This document shows positions 36,586 through 44,934 of a DNA stretch of 64,000 bases, piece by piece (the stretch's first letter is position 1; every line of letters starts with the position of its first letter). Position numbers and translations under genes: made by a program. This stretch comes from Companilactobacillus alimentarius DSM 20249. Its GTDB lineage: Bacteria > Bacillota > Bacilli > Lactobacillales > Lactobacillaceae. Below the pieces are notes generated by a model. It did no database searches. It worked only from the letters and a program-made list of their open reading frames with translations, and was not told where the DNA came from. The DNA lies in the NCBI RefSeq assembly GCF_002849895.1, contig NZ_CP018867.1:744001-808000 (forward strand), written 5' to 3'.

Positions 36586-36612
36586 TTAGCACTGTTCATA
36601 CCTGAGTGCTAA
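36586..36612. promoter_or_regulatory. CIRCE operator
   Basis: TTAGCACTG - nine bases - GAGTGCTAA. It matches the HrcA-binding CIRCE inverted repeat, with one change (the last base of the left arm is G, not C). It lies between the hrcA promoter and ribosome site. Confidence 0.95.
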
Positions 36613-36620
36613 CAATGTAA

Positions 36621-36649
36621 AATATAACAATCTATCCTTATGGTGTCAA
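36621..36649 (-). promoter_or_regulatory. Promoter of the hrcA operon
   Basis: Minus strand TTGACA (36644-36649), 17-base spacer, TATATT (36621-36626), with CIRCE directly downstream. A near-ideal sigma-A promoter. Confidence 0.85.
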
Positions 36650-36746
36650 GTATGCAAGCTCATTTTTAAAAATTATTTCTTTAATTGCTTTTTTTAATAA
36701 AAAATATGATAGTATCAAGGCAAAATATATATGATGAGGTGTAATT

Positions 36747-37220
36747 ATGTCTAATCAAATTATCAGTGTAAAATTCATGCGAGCCCACAATTATCAAGAA
36801 TTAGTTCAGGCTCCCACCTTAATCTCACTGACAGCCGGTAAGGCCTACAGCTACGTGAACGTTGGTTTCAAAGTCAAAATCAACGATTTAGTTATTGTAC
36901 CCAATAGTGGCTACAATGAACTTCCCGTTGTCCCAGCAGTCGTAACGGCACTCAACAGTGATTATGACCTAGGAATTGCTACTCGACCTATCCTTGCAGT
37001 CATCCCTCAAGAGATCATCAAGAATCAAGAAAATAAATCTATCGAAGTACTGGAACATTTACAAAAACGTGCCGAATTGTTGGATGATCTTGAGACCATT
37101 TATGAACAAAATACTAAATTACAGAAATTCCAAGAAATGGCGAAATCGAATCCACAAATGGAACACCTACTAAAGAAATTAGTTCAACAAGACAAATTAC
37201 TCAATGAAAATAAAGATTAA
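36747..37220 (+). CDS. Conserved protein of unknown function
   Basis: A 157-residue soluble protein. Residues 1-90 look like a beta domain (IISVKFMRAHNYQELV, AYSYVNVGFKVKINDLVIVPN). The rest is a helical, probably coiled-coil region (NKSIEVLEHLQKRAELLDDL) with a charged end. It has a GATGAGGTG ribosome site and a TATGAT -10 box at 36705-36710. It is one of few plus-strand genes in this core region and is convergent with ribF. I recognise no family; a phage-like or RNA-binding role is possible but not shown. Confidence 0.7.
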   Translation: MSNQIISVKFMRAHNYQELVQAPTLISLTAGKAYSYVNVGFKVKINDLVIVPNSGYNELPVVPAVVTALNSDYDLGIATRPILAVIPQEIIKNQENKSIEVLEHLQKRAELLDDLETIYEQNTKLQKFQEMAKSNPQMEHLLKKLVQQDKLLNENKD

Positions 37221-37224
37221 TTAA

Positions 37225-37267
37225 GAGAATCCATCTATTATAAAAATTACGATTAGATGGATTCTTT
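37225..37267. terminator. Bidirectional terminator overlapping the end of ribF
   Basis: GAATCCATCTA / TAGATGGATTC stem, with the right arm inside the last codons of ribF. Confidence 0.75.
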
Positions 37268-38197
37268 ATTTTGCAAAATTCGTAAAGAATCCTCTTTATC
37301 TTGTTGCAGTTGTTTGATTAAACCATCAGCTCCGGAGAATTTTACTTCACCACGCAGGCGATCTACCCATTCCAAACGAAGCCTTTGACCATAAATATCT
37401 TGATCAAAATCAAAAATATTCGTTTCAACAGTAACGCCAGTATTCTCTTTGAAGGTAACATTATACCCAACGGAAGTCATAGCACCATACCATTTTCCAT
37501 CAATCTCAACTCGGGTTGTGTAGACGCCAATTCCTGGCAATAATTGAGCTTCATCTACTGCTAAATTAGCTGTGGGAAACCCCAAAGTTCGTCCACGTTG
37601 CAACCCATGGATTACTGTACCTTGATTTTGATAGCGGTAGCCGAGAAAACGATTGGCAGACGAAATTTGTCCTTCACTGATAAATTTTTTAATAGCACTA
37701 GAGCCAATCTTTCGGTCATCAAGCGATTGTTCCGCTACAGTAACTGTCTCAAATTGATCTCGACTATACTGAGGCAATGTCATCATATTAGCAATATCTT
37801 TTTTACCATAAGTATAATCAAATCCAGCCACAACAAACTTGGCCTTTAAATCAATCATGTATTGATCGACAAACTCTTGTGGTTTCAATTGAGCAAAGTC
37901 TTGGCTAAATTTCACAAAATACATTATATCCACGCCTAATTTTGCTACTAATTCAGCTTTTCTAGACATGGTAGATAAATACTTATAATTTTTTTCATGT
38001 TGATAAACAGTTCGTGGAGAACGATCAAAGGTTAACAAAACCGACTTTAAATTATGCTTTTTAGCTAAATTGACACCAGTTTTAATCACTTTTTGATGTC
38101 CTAAATGAACCCCATCAAAAAAACCCATGATCAAAACAATATCCTCATCTGGTCGTTGCTTTTTTTTCAACGGATGCTTAACATTTATTATCTGCAT
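37253..38197 (-). CDS. ribF: Bifunctional riboflavin kinase / FAD synthetase
   Basis: A 314-residue enzyme that makes FMN and then FAD. The N-terminal adenylyltransferase domain has MGFFDGVHLGHQKVI and VAGFDYTYGK. The C-terminal kinase domain has GLQRGRTLGFPTANL. It follows truB by 12 bases, a common pairing downstream of rbfA. Confidence 0.96.
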   Translation of the reverse strand: MQIINVKHPLKKKQRPDEDIVLIMGFFDGVHLGHQKVIKTGVNLAKKHNLKSVLLTFDRSPRTVYQHEKNYKYLSTMSRKAELVAKLGVDIMYFVKFSQDFAQLKPQEFVDQYMIDLKAKFVVAGFDYTYGKKDIANMMTLPQYSRDQFETVTVAEQSLDDRKIGSSAIKKFISEGQISSANRFLGYRYQNQGTVIHGLQRGRTLGFPTANLAVDEAQLLPGIGVYTTRVEIDGKWYGAMTSVGYNVTFKENTGVTVETNIFDFDQDIYGQRLRLEWVDRLRGEVKFSGADGLIKQLQQDKEDSLRILQNKESI

Positions 38198-38209
38198 TTT
38201 TAATCTCTT

Positions 38210-39118
38210 CTATTTATTATTTAATAACATTAAATCAGGTATCCACATATCACGTATTTTATCATACTTATAAAGTGCCTTTGTGGTACCTGCTTTCATG
38301 ACCCGTAATTGCTTTGTAGTATCCGCATTTTTGAGTTCTAAGAAGCCCCCATGAAGTACCCTTACTTCCCACTCATAATCAGTTAATTCGTGGCTAGGAA
38401 CATCTTTTAGGACATCATCAATTTTTCTTAGGAAACTGTGGTCATCCTCAGCCATCATCTTTTCAATTTGTCCCAAGGTATATGTTTCTTCTATTGAAAA
38501 GCCAGCACTTTTTACTCGTGTCAGTTGTGACATAAAAGCGGGCAAGCCCAATAGATGACCGAACTCCACTGCTAGAGTCCTCACATAAGTCCCTTTAGAG
38601 CACTTAACATGAAATTTAATTGTTTGAAGTCCAGAATTCTGATCAAAAATTGGTTCATCCATAATATGGAAATCATAGATATGGATATGACGTTCTGGCC
38701 GCTCTACTTCAATACCTGCTCGAGCATACTCATACAATTTTTTCCCATTAACTCTAACCGCTGAAAACATTGGAGGTATTTGGGTTAGATCACCCGTCAT
38801 TTTTTGAAAAATATCGTTTAATTCTGCGATGGTGAACGGCTTATCTAATTTCTGTTCAGCTACCGTCTTACCTTCTCGATCCTCTGTAGTTGTGGAACGT
38901 CCTAAAGTAATTTCTCCTTCGTATTCCTTTGGCGAACCTGTCAGAGTATTTACTAATTTAGTTGCCTGACCTACACAAATTGGTAAGACTCCGTCAACTA
39001 ATGGGTCTAAAGTTCCCGTATGACCAATTTTTCGTGTATGTAAAACCTTCCTTAATTTATAAACATAATCCGAACTTGTTTGTCCAATTTCTTTATTTAA
39101 TGGAATTACTCCGTCCAT
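38210..39118 (-). CDS. truB: tRNA pseudouridine(55) synthase
   Basis: A 302-residue enzyme that makes pseudouridine 55 in tRNA. The catalytic Asp is in GHTGTLDPLVDGVLP. Other motifs are YEGEITLG, QIPPMFSAVRVNGKKLYEYAR and CSKGTYVRTLA. It is read with ribF. A strong terminator (39231-39268) separates it from rbfA, so it must have its own promoter in 39119-39230. Confidence 0.97.
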   Translation of the reverse strand: MDGVIPLNKEIGQTSSDYVYKLRKVLHTRKIGHTGTLDPLVDGVLPICVGQATKLVNTLTGSPKEYEGEITLGRSTTTEDREGKTVAEQKLDKPFTIAELNDIFQKMTGDLTQIPPMFSAVRVNGKKLYEYARAGIEVERPERHIHIYDFHIMDEPIFDQNSGLQTIKFHVKCSKGTYVRTLAVEFGHLLGLPAFMSQLTRVKSAGFSIEETYTLGQIEKMMAEDDHSFLRKIDDVLKDVPSHELTDYEWEVRVLHGGFLELKNADTTKQLRVMKAGTTKALYKYDKIRDMWIPDLMLLNNK

Positions 39119-39230
39119 AATAATTCTCCATCCCTATTTATTGAGTCTGATCAGGTTTCCCCAACAAACTAGTTTAAATACCATTAAGAATAATTTTACT
39201 AGTCTTTTTAAAGAATAGAAAGAATTCCAC

Positions 39231-39268
39231 AAAAAATACCTCTAACTTCAAAAGTTAGAGGTATTTTT
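39231..39268 (-). terminator. Terminator of the nusA-infB-rbfA operon
   Basis: Perfect stem AATACCTCTAACTT / AAGTTAGAGGTATT with a three-base loop and T runs in both directions. Confidence 0.92.
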
Positions 39269-39273
39269 GTATT

Positions 39274-39633
39274 TTAACGATTTGCTTCGTCCTGATGTAA
39301 CTTAGCAATCAACTTATCAATTTTTTCACCGTAGCGAATTGATTGATCTTGTTTAAATTCTAATTCAGGAACCTTATACAAAGTAAGATTTTGACCTAAT
39401 TCTCTTCTAATCAGTCCTGTAGCTTTGTCTAATCCGGCTTGGGTCTTTTCAACATCACTAGCTTTTTCAGAAAGAATACTGAAGTAAATTGTAGCTTGTT
39501 GTAAATCACCTGTCATTTCGACGCCAGTTACAGTAACACCTTGAACGCGAGGATCACGAACACGTTTTAAAAGAATATCGTTAACTTCTTTTTGAATCTC
39601 TTGTTCTACTCGACCAATTCGATGTTTTACCAT
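39274..39633 (-). CDS. rbfA: Ribosome-binding factor A
   Basis: A 119-residue protein with the KH-like fold: HRIGRVEQEIQKEVNDIL at the start and VRDPRVQGVTVTGVEM. It acts in late 30S ribosomal subunit maturation. It is 11 bases after infB and last in the operon. Confidence 0.96.
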   Translation of the reverse strand: MVKHRIGRVEQEIQKEVNDILLKRVRDPRVQGVTVTGVEMTGDLQQATIYFSILSEKASDVEKTQAGLDKATGLIRRELGQNLTLYKVPELEFKQDQSIRYGEKIDKLIAKLHQDEANR

Positions 39634-39644
39634 ATTCTCATCTC

Positions 39645-42491
39645 CTATTTAACTGGAACTTCTTCCATTACATAGGCTTCGATTTCGTCACCGATCTTAA
39701 TGTCATTGTAGTTTTCGATTGTGACACCACATTCGAATCCAGAACCAACTTCTTTGACATCATCCTTGAAACGCTTAAGTGAAGCAAGCTTACTTTCAGT
39801 GATAACAATACCATCTCTAATAAGTCTTACGCCACTGTCACGTTGAACTTTACCACTATTTACGAAACAACCGGCAATAGTACCAATCTTAGAAACATTG
39901 TATGTTTCACGGACTGTTAAGTTACCAATAACTTTTTCTTCATAAACGGGTTCAAGCATACCCTTCATGGCTGATTCAACTTCATCAATTGCCTTGTAAA
40001 TAACTCTATGTAAACGAATATCAACTTTTTCATCCTTAGCTTGAACTTTAGCTTGAGCAGTTGGACGAACATTAAATCCAATGATGATAGCATTACTTGC
40101 TGCAGCTAAGTTGACATCACTTTCGGTAATTGCACCAACAGCGGAATGAATAATATTGACACGTACACCCTTAACTTCGATCTTCTTCAAACTTCCAGCA
40201 ATGGCTTCAGCAGAACCTTGAACATCGGCTTTAATAATAACGTCGACTTGTTTAAGTTCTCCTTCTTTCATTGTTTCAAACAAGTTGTCTAGTGTAACAG
40301 GGTTAGTATTTTGACGTTCCTTTTGAAGAGCACGACTAGCACGTTCCTCACCAGCTGCACGAGCAGTCTTTTCATCATCAAAGACAACAAACTTATCGGC
40401 AGATTCAGGAACCTCATTCAAACCAGTAACTTCTACTGGCTCAGAAGGTTTAGCATCATCAATTTCTTTACCGTTGTAATTAGTCATTGTTCTAACACGA
40501 CCAAAGGTGTTACCAACAACAATTGGATCACCAACATGTAAAGTACCTTGTTGTACTAATAGTGAGGCAACAGGTCCACGACCCTTGTCCAACTTAGCTT
40601 CAATAACTGTACCAATAGCCTTTTGCTTAGGATTTGCTTTCAATTCCAAGACATCAGCTTCTAGTAAAATCATTTCCAACAATTCATCAATGTTAGTTCC
40701 CATCTTAGCTGAAATATTAACGAAGATAGTATTCCCACCATAATCTTCAGGAACAAGATCATATTTCATCAATTCTTCAGTAACATGTTGTGGATTAGCA
40801 CCTGGCTTATCGATCTTGTTAATAGCTACAATGATTGGATCATTAGCAGCCTTAGCATGGTTGATAGCTTCAATGGTCTGTGGCATAACACCATCATCGG
40901 CTGCAACAACTAAGATAACGATATCAGTAATATCAGCACCACGAGCACGCATATTAGTAAAGGCAGCATGTCCTGGAGTATCCAAGAATGTAATCAATCT
41001 GTCCTTTAGACGTACTTGATAAGCACCAATATGTTGTGTAATACCACCAGCTTCAGAGGCAGTAACGTGAGTATGTCTCAAATGATCAAGCAAAGTAGTC
41101 TTACCATGATCAACGTGTCCCATAATTGTTACTACTGGAGGACGTGTTACCAAATTATCAGTTGTGTTAACTTCTGTTTGGAAGTACTTGTCAATATCGG
41201 CAACATCTTCTTCAACCTTTTCTTGAGCCTTAATTCCATAATCAGCAACTAACAATTCAATAGTATCTTTATCCAATGACTTGTTTTGATTAATCATAAT
41301 ACCCAACATGAATAATTTCTTAACGATTTCAGCTGGTTCTCTATGAATTAATTTACCAATATCTTGAGCATTCATACCAACACTATAAACAAGTGTTTCT
41401 GGCAATGGACGATCTTTTCTTTGTGGCATTGGCTTCTTAGGTTCGACACGCTTACGTTGTTGACGCTTACGTTCCTTCTTCTTCCTACGACTACCAAATG
41501 GATTAGCAAGATTTTGCTTATGACCAAAGTCACGATTATTATTAGTTGGTTTAGCCTTCTTATACTCTGGCTTTGGAACTGCAACGTTCTTTACTGTTGC
41601 TTTTGGTGTTTCCTTAGCTTTAGCAGCAGTATTATTGTTGTTGTTTGGTCTTCTATTTTGGGAATTGTTATTATGGTTATTGTTGTTATTATGGTTGTTA
41701 TTATTATTTCTATAACGATTTTCGTTGTTAGGACGGTGATTGTTCTTATGGTTATTATCACTATTGTGATTATTGTGATTATTGTGGTTATTCCTTGTTG
41801 GATGACTTGGAATATGACTAGCATCTTGAATATTTGTCTTAAATTGTTCTAGATACTTATTACCAGCACTTTGTCTTGGACGTGGAGCTTGCCCTTGAAC
41901 AGTTGAACGATCACGTCTGTTATTGTTGTTACGGTTACGATTGCGATTATCACGTGATTGAGAATTGCGGTTATCGTTATTGCGATTTCCATTGTTGTGA
42001 TTATTGCGTTCGTTGTTGTTACGATTGTTACGTTGGTTATTGTTATTACTACTATTGTTACTATTAGGGCGGTGATTATTGCTTGAATGATTAGCGCTGT
42101 TTGGACGATTACCAGTGGAGTTGTGATTATTGTTACGATGGTCAAAATGACCGTTACCCTTATTAGCATCTCTTCTTACAGCAGTAATCTTAATCTTTGT
42201 CTTATGATCACCTGAATTGTGATTACTACTTTCATGTTTTTCACCTGTAGATTTTGATGCATGATTGTTTTGAGCATGATCATTGTGTTTAACAGGGGCT
42301 GGTCTACTTCCATTATTGTGATTGGGTTTCTTACCACTCTTTAAGTTACTTACAATTTTCTTCTCATCATTTTCATCTACTGATGACATATGGTTCTTCA
42401 CATCCATACCTAATTTTGCAGCAGCATCAAGAATTACTTGATTCTCAACACCATTTTCCTTTGCAATAGTATAAATTCTCTTTTTGACCAT
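39645..42491 (-). CDS. infB: Translation initiation factor IF-2
   Basis: A 948-residue protein. Residues 1-50 are the IF2 N-terminal domain ([20 protein letters not shown]). Residues about 52-330 are a linker dominated by Asn, His, Arg and Ser. The G domain follows with [20 protein letters not shown] and NKIDKPG, then domains II to IV. It brings fMet-tRNA to the 30S subunit. The linker makes it much longer than Bacillus subtilis IF2 (about 716 residues). Ribosome site GGAGAG. Operon with ylxQ and rbfA. Confidence 0.98.
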   Translation of the reverse strand: MVKKRIYTIAKENGVENQVILDAAAKLGMDVKNHMSSVDENDEKKIVSNLKSGKKPNHNNGSRPAPVKHNDHAQNNHASKSTGEKHESSNHNSGDHKTKIKITAVRRDANKGNGHFDHRNNNHNSTGNRPNSANHSSNNHRPNSNNSSNNNNQRNNRNNNERNNHNNGNRNNDNRNSQSRDNRNRNRNNNNRRDRSTVQGQAPRPRQSAGNKYLEQFKTNIQDASHIPSHPTRNNHNNHNNHNSDNNHKNNHRPNNENRYRNNNNNHNNNNNHNNNSQNRRPNNNNNTAAKAKETPKATVKNVAVPKPEYKKAKPTNNNRDFGHKQNLANPFGSRRKKKERKRQQRKRVEPKKPMPQRKDRPLPETLVYSVGMNAQDIGKLIHREPAEIVKKLFMLGIMINQNKSLDKDTIELLVADYGIKAQEKVEEDVADIDKYFQTEVNTTDNLVTRPPVVTIMGHVDHGKTTLLDHLRHTHVTASEAGGITQHIGAYQVRLKDRLITFLDTPGHAAFTNMRARGADITDIVILVVAADDGVMPQTIEAINHAKAANDPIIVAINKIDKPGANPQHVTEELMKYDLVPEDYGGNTIFVNISAKMGTNIDELLEMILLEADVLELKANPKQKAIGTVIEAKLDKGRGPVASLLVQQGTLHVGDPIVVGNTFGRVRTMTNYNGKEIDDAKPSEPVEVTGLNEVPESADKFVVFDDEKTARAAGEERASRALQKERQNTNPVTLDNLFETMKEGELKQVDVIIKADVQGSAEAIAGSLKKIEVKGVRVNIIHSAVGAITESDVNLAAASNAIIIGFNVRPTAQAKVQAKDEKVDIRLHRVIYKAIDEVESAMKGMLEPVYEEKVIGNLTVRETYNVSKIGTIAGCFVNSGKVQRDSGVRLIRDGIVITESKLASLKRFKDDVKEVGSGFECGVTIENYNDIKIGDEIEAYVMEEVPVK

Positions 42492-42504
42492 CCTATCACT
42501 CTCC

Positions 42505-42801
42505 TTAATTGTCCATAATTTCTTTTAACCTTTTAGCAAATCCCAAATCAGTTATTCCCATAACTTTTCTGTCTTTTCCAATAGCCATTTTTATTGAATT
42601 ACTATCGATTGTATCTACCACAGGTACATTATAATAACTTGCTTTATTGTGCAAATCTTTTTTAGTTCGTGGACTACAGTTATCTGCCATAACCACAAGC
42701 TTTACCTTGCCAGCACGAATGCCATTAACAGTTAGCTCCGTTCCACTGATGTATTTACCAGCACGAACAGCTAGACCTAGTAAATTTAAAAACTTATTCA
42801 T
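42505..42801 (-). CDS. ylxQ: L7Ae-family RNA-binding protein YlxQ
   Basis: A 98-residue L7Ae/L30e/S12e-family protein ([25 protein letters not shown] and [16 protein letters not shown]), a kink-turn-like RNA binder of unclear role. Its start overlaps the ylxR stop (TAATG). Standard place between ylxR and infB. Confidence 0.93.
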   Translation of the reverse strand: MNKFLNLLGLAVRAGKYISGTELTVNGIRAGKVKLVVMADNCSPRTKKDLHNKASYYNVPVVDTIDSNSIKMAIGKDRKVMGITDLGFAKRLKEIMDN

Positions 42802-43118
42802 TAATGTTTCTTTCCCAAATCACCAAATAGATCCATTCTGGCCTTTTGATGATCCACAAAATCAAATAATTCATCATAGAAATCTTCTGGTACTGCATGT
42901 GAAAATACTTTTTCCAATGATTTCTTAGATTTTGCGGTTTTAATTGCTTCAGGGTCTAATCCAACATAAGCACCACGACCAGGCTTCTTACCAGTTGGAT
43001 CAATCGAAATAGTACCTTCTTTATCTTTTACGATCCTGACCATTTCTCTTTTAGGATACATCTTATCTGTTAAAATATCCTTACGCATGGGTATCTTACG
43101 AGTTGCCAAATCTATCAC
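42801..43118 (-). CDS. ylxR: YlxR-family RNA-binding protein (RnpM)
   Basis: A 105-residue YlxR/DUF448 protein (DLATRKIPMRKDI, VRIVKDKEGTISIDPTGKKPGRGAYV). The Bacillus member is reported to modulate RNase P. The usual cysteine-bearing R-x-C-xx-C start is not present here; the arm reads TRKIPMRKDI. Co-operonic, five bases after nusA. Confidence 0.92.
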   Translation of the reverse strand: MIDLATRKIPMRKDILTDKMYPKREMVRIVKDKEGTISIDPTGKKPGRGAYVGLDPEAIKTAKSKKSLEKVFSHAVPEDFYDELFDFVDHQKARMDLFGDLGKKH

Positions 43119-43123
43119 CCCTT

Positions 43124-44332
43124 TTATTCTTCTGGATCTGTTGAACTATCGTCATCAATATCTATATCTGAATCAGATTGATCTGCAGGATTTTTAGCAT
43201 CATCAGCATTGGCTGCATTTTCTCTAGTCTTATCAATATCAATTTTGCCACTTTCAACATCATTAATATCAACGTCTTGATCATTATCGTCAACAAATTC
43301 AACTTGTGATTCAGGCTTAATATCAATCTTATATCCAGTTAGTTTTGCAGCTAAACGTGCATTCTGACCTTTTTTACCAATTGCTAATGATAAATGATAA
43401 TCTGGAACGATAACAATACATTGCTTCTTATCGTTTTCATCAAATTGAACAGCAATAACTTCAGCAGGATTCAAAGCATTGGCGATAAAATCAACTGGAT
43501 CATCAACGTAAGGAACTACATCAATGTTTTCACCATTCAATTCATCGACAACTGATTGTACACGTGAACCCTTTGGTCCTACGCAAGTTCCGACTGGGTC
43601 AACATCTGGATTATCTGACTTAACGGCAATTTTAGTTCTATCTCCAGCTTCACGAGCGATTGAAACAATTTCAACAGTTCCATCATATATTTCAGGAACT
43701 TCTTGTTCAAATAAACGCTTTACTAAACCGGGATCAGTCCTAGAAACAAAGACTTGAGGTCCTTTAGTAGCATTCTCAACTTTTGTCACATAGACTCTGA
43801 TACGATCACGTGAATTGTAAGTCTCGCCAGGCATTTGGTCACTCTTAGCCATGACAGCTTCAATTTTACCAAAATTAATGTAAACATATCTATTATCGCT
43901 ACGTTCAACTGTACCTTGAATAATCTCATGTTCATATTGACTATATTCATTATAGATGATATCGCGCTCAGCTTCACGTACTCGTTGCATAATAACTTGT
44001 TTTGCAGTCTGAGCAGCAATCCGTCCAAAATCCTTTGGCGTTACTTCTTCTTTGATGTGATCTCCGATTTCATAACCCCTACTTTTCTTTTGAGCATCTT
44101 CAAGATTAACTTCCAGACGGTCATCAGCTACTTCATCAACAACTTCTTTAACCGCATAAACATGTATATTACCCTTTTTCGCGTCAAATTCAACATCAAC
44201 GTTTTGAGCTTGATTATAGTTTCTCTTATAAGCAGCAACTAGAGCAGCTTCTAATGATTCAATAACATATTCTTTCTTGATACCCTTTTCGCTTTCAAGT
44301 GCATCAAGTGCTTCAACCATTTCTTTACTCAT
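43124..44332 (-). CDS. nusA: Transcription termination/antitermination protein NusA
   Basis: A 402-residue protein with N-terminal RNA-polymerase-binding domain, S1 domain (about 130-200) and two KH domains (GPKGSRVQSVVDELNGENI and GKKGQNARLAAKLTGYKIDI). It ends in an acidic tail (DSDIDIDDDSS...). It modulates pausing and termination. First large gene after rimP. Confidence 0.98.
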   Translation of the reverse strand: MSKEMVEALDALESEKGIKKEYVIESLEAALVAAYKRNYNQAQNVDVEFDAKKGNIHVYAVKEVVDEVADDRLEVNLEDAQKKSRGYEIGDHIKEEVTPKDFGRIAAQTAKQVIMQRVREAERDIIYNEYSQYEHEIIQGTVERSDNRYVYINFGKIEAVMAKSDQMPGETYNSRDRIRVYVTKVENATKGPQVFVSRTDPGLVKRLFEQEVPEIYDGTVEIVSIAREAGDRTKIAVKSDNPDVDPVGTCVGPKGSRVQSVVDELNGENIDVVPYVDDPVDFIANALNPAEVIAVQFDENDKKQCIVIVPDYHLSLAIGKKGQNARLAAKLTGYKIDIKPESQVEFVDDNDQDVDINDVESGKIDIDKTRENAANADDAKNPADQSDSDIDIDDDSSTDPEE

Positions 44333-44342
44333 GATTTTCTCC

Positions 44343-44810
44343 TTAGAATTCTATTGCAAGTCGAATCTTAGCGATGTTGTCGCGACTAATTTCTACTTGT
44401 TTCCTTAAATTCTTAACTTTAACGTTCAAAGTTATCTTCTTATCTGTTACTTCGATCAAAGATCCTTCAAAAGCTTTTTGACCATCTTGTTTTTGATAGA
44501 GCGATGCGTGTACATAGTCGTCGACATAATTTGATAAACTCTCATCATTCTTTAATGGACGCTCCGCACCAGGAGATGAAACCTCTAAGTAATAAGCGGG
44601 ATCAATTGGATTCAATTCATCCAACTTCTCACCGTATTCCTCACTAATAAGGGCACAATCATCAATACTGATTCCACCCTTCTTATCAGCATAAACTCTC
44701 AAATACCAATCTCCACGTTCATGAACGAACTCCAAATCAACTAAAAAGAAATCATGTTGATCTAAGATTGGCTGTAAAATGGCTTTTAATTCTTCAACTT
44801 TTGTATCCAA
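44343..44810 (-). CDS. rimP: Ribosome maturation factor RimP
   Basis: A 155-residue protein needed for 30S subunit assembly (FFLVDLEFVHERGDWYLRVY, YYLEVSSPGAERPL). I start at TTG 44810: GGAGG lies seven bases upstream. The in-frame ATG at 44816 sits only two bases after that site and a longer start at 44852 would include the polC terminator hairpin. First gene of the nusA-infB operon. Confidence 0.93.
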   Translation of the reverse strand: MDTKVEELKAILQPILDQHDFFLVDLEFVHERGDWYLRVYADKKGGISIDDCALISEEYGEKLDELNPIDPAYYLEVSSPGAERPLKNDESLSNYVDDYVHASLYQKQDGQKAFEGSLIEVTDKKITLNVKVKNLRKQVEISRDNIAKIRLAIEF

Positions 44811-44842
44811 GGACATTCCTCCAAAGTAATCGGCAATAAAAA

Positions 44843-44864
44843 GAGTGAGCATTTCTGCTCACTC
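44843..44864 (-). terminator. Terminator between polC and rimP, within the rimP leader
   Basis: Perfect stem GAGTGAGCA / TGCTCACTC with a four-base loop and a U run on the minus strand. It ends polC transcripts and, if the promoter at 44890-44918 is used, also lies in the rimP leader as a possible attenuator. Confidence 0.8.
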
Positions 44865-44889
44865 ATTAATCAGTAATTAACTAGTAGTT

Positions 44890-44918
44890 AATTTAACATA
44901 TATTAATTATTAAAGCAA
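44890..44918 (-). promoter_or_regulatory. Candidate promoter of the rimP-nusA-infB operon
   Basis: TTGCTT (44913-44918), 17-base spacer, TAAATT (44890-44895). A 15-bp palindrome TTAACTAGTAGTTAA (44877-44891) overlaps the -10 box and start site. Confidence 0.45.
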
Positions 44919-44934
44919 CTTATAACGACCGTAC

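Noticed and set aside
41364-41852. A 162-codon plus-strand frame across infB, and similar antisense frames of 60-110 codons at 41591-42169
   Set aside because: They lie opposite the Asn-rich IF2 linker, and their Ile/Val/Trp-rich composition is simply the antisense reading of AAC/AAT repeats. No ribosome sites.
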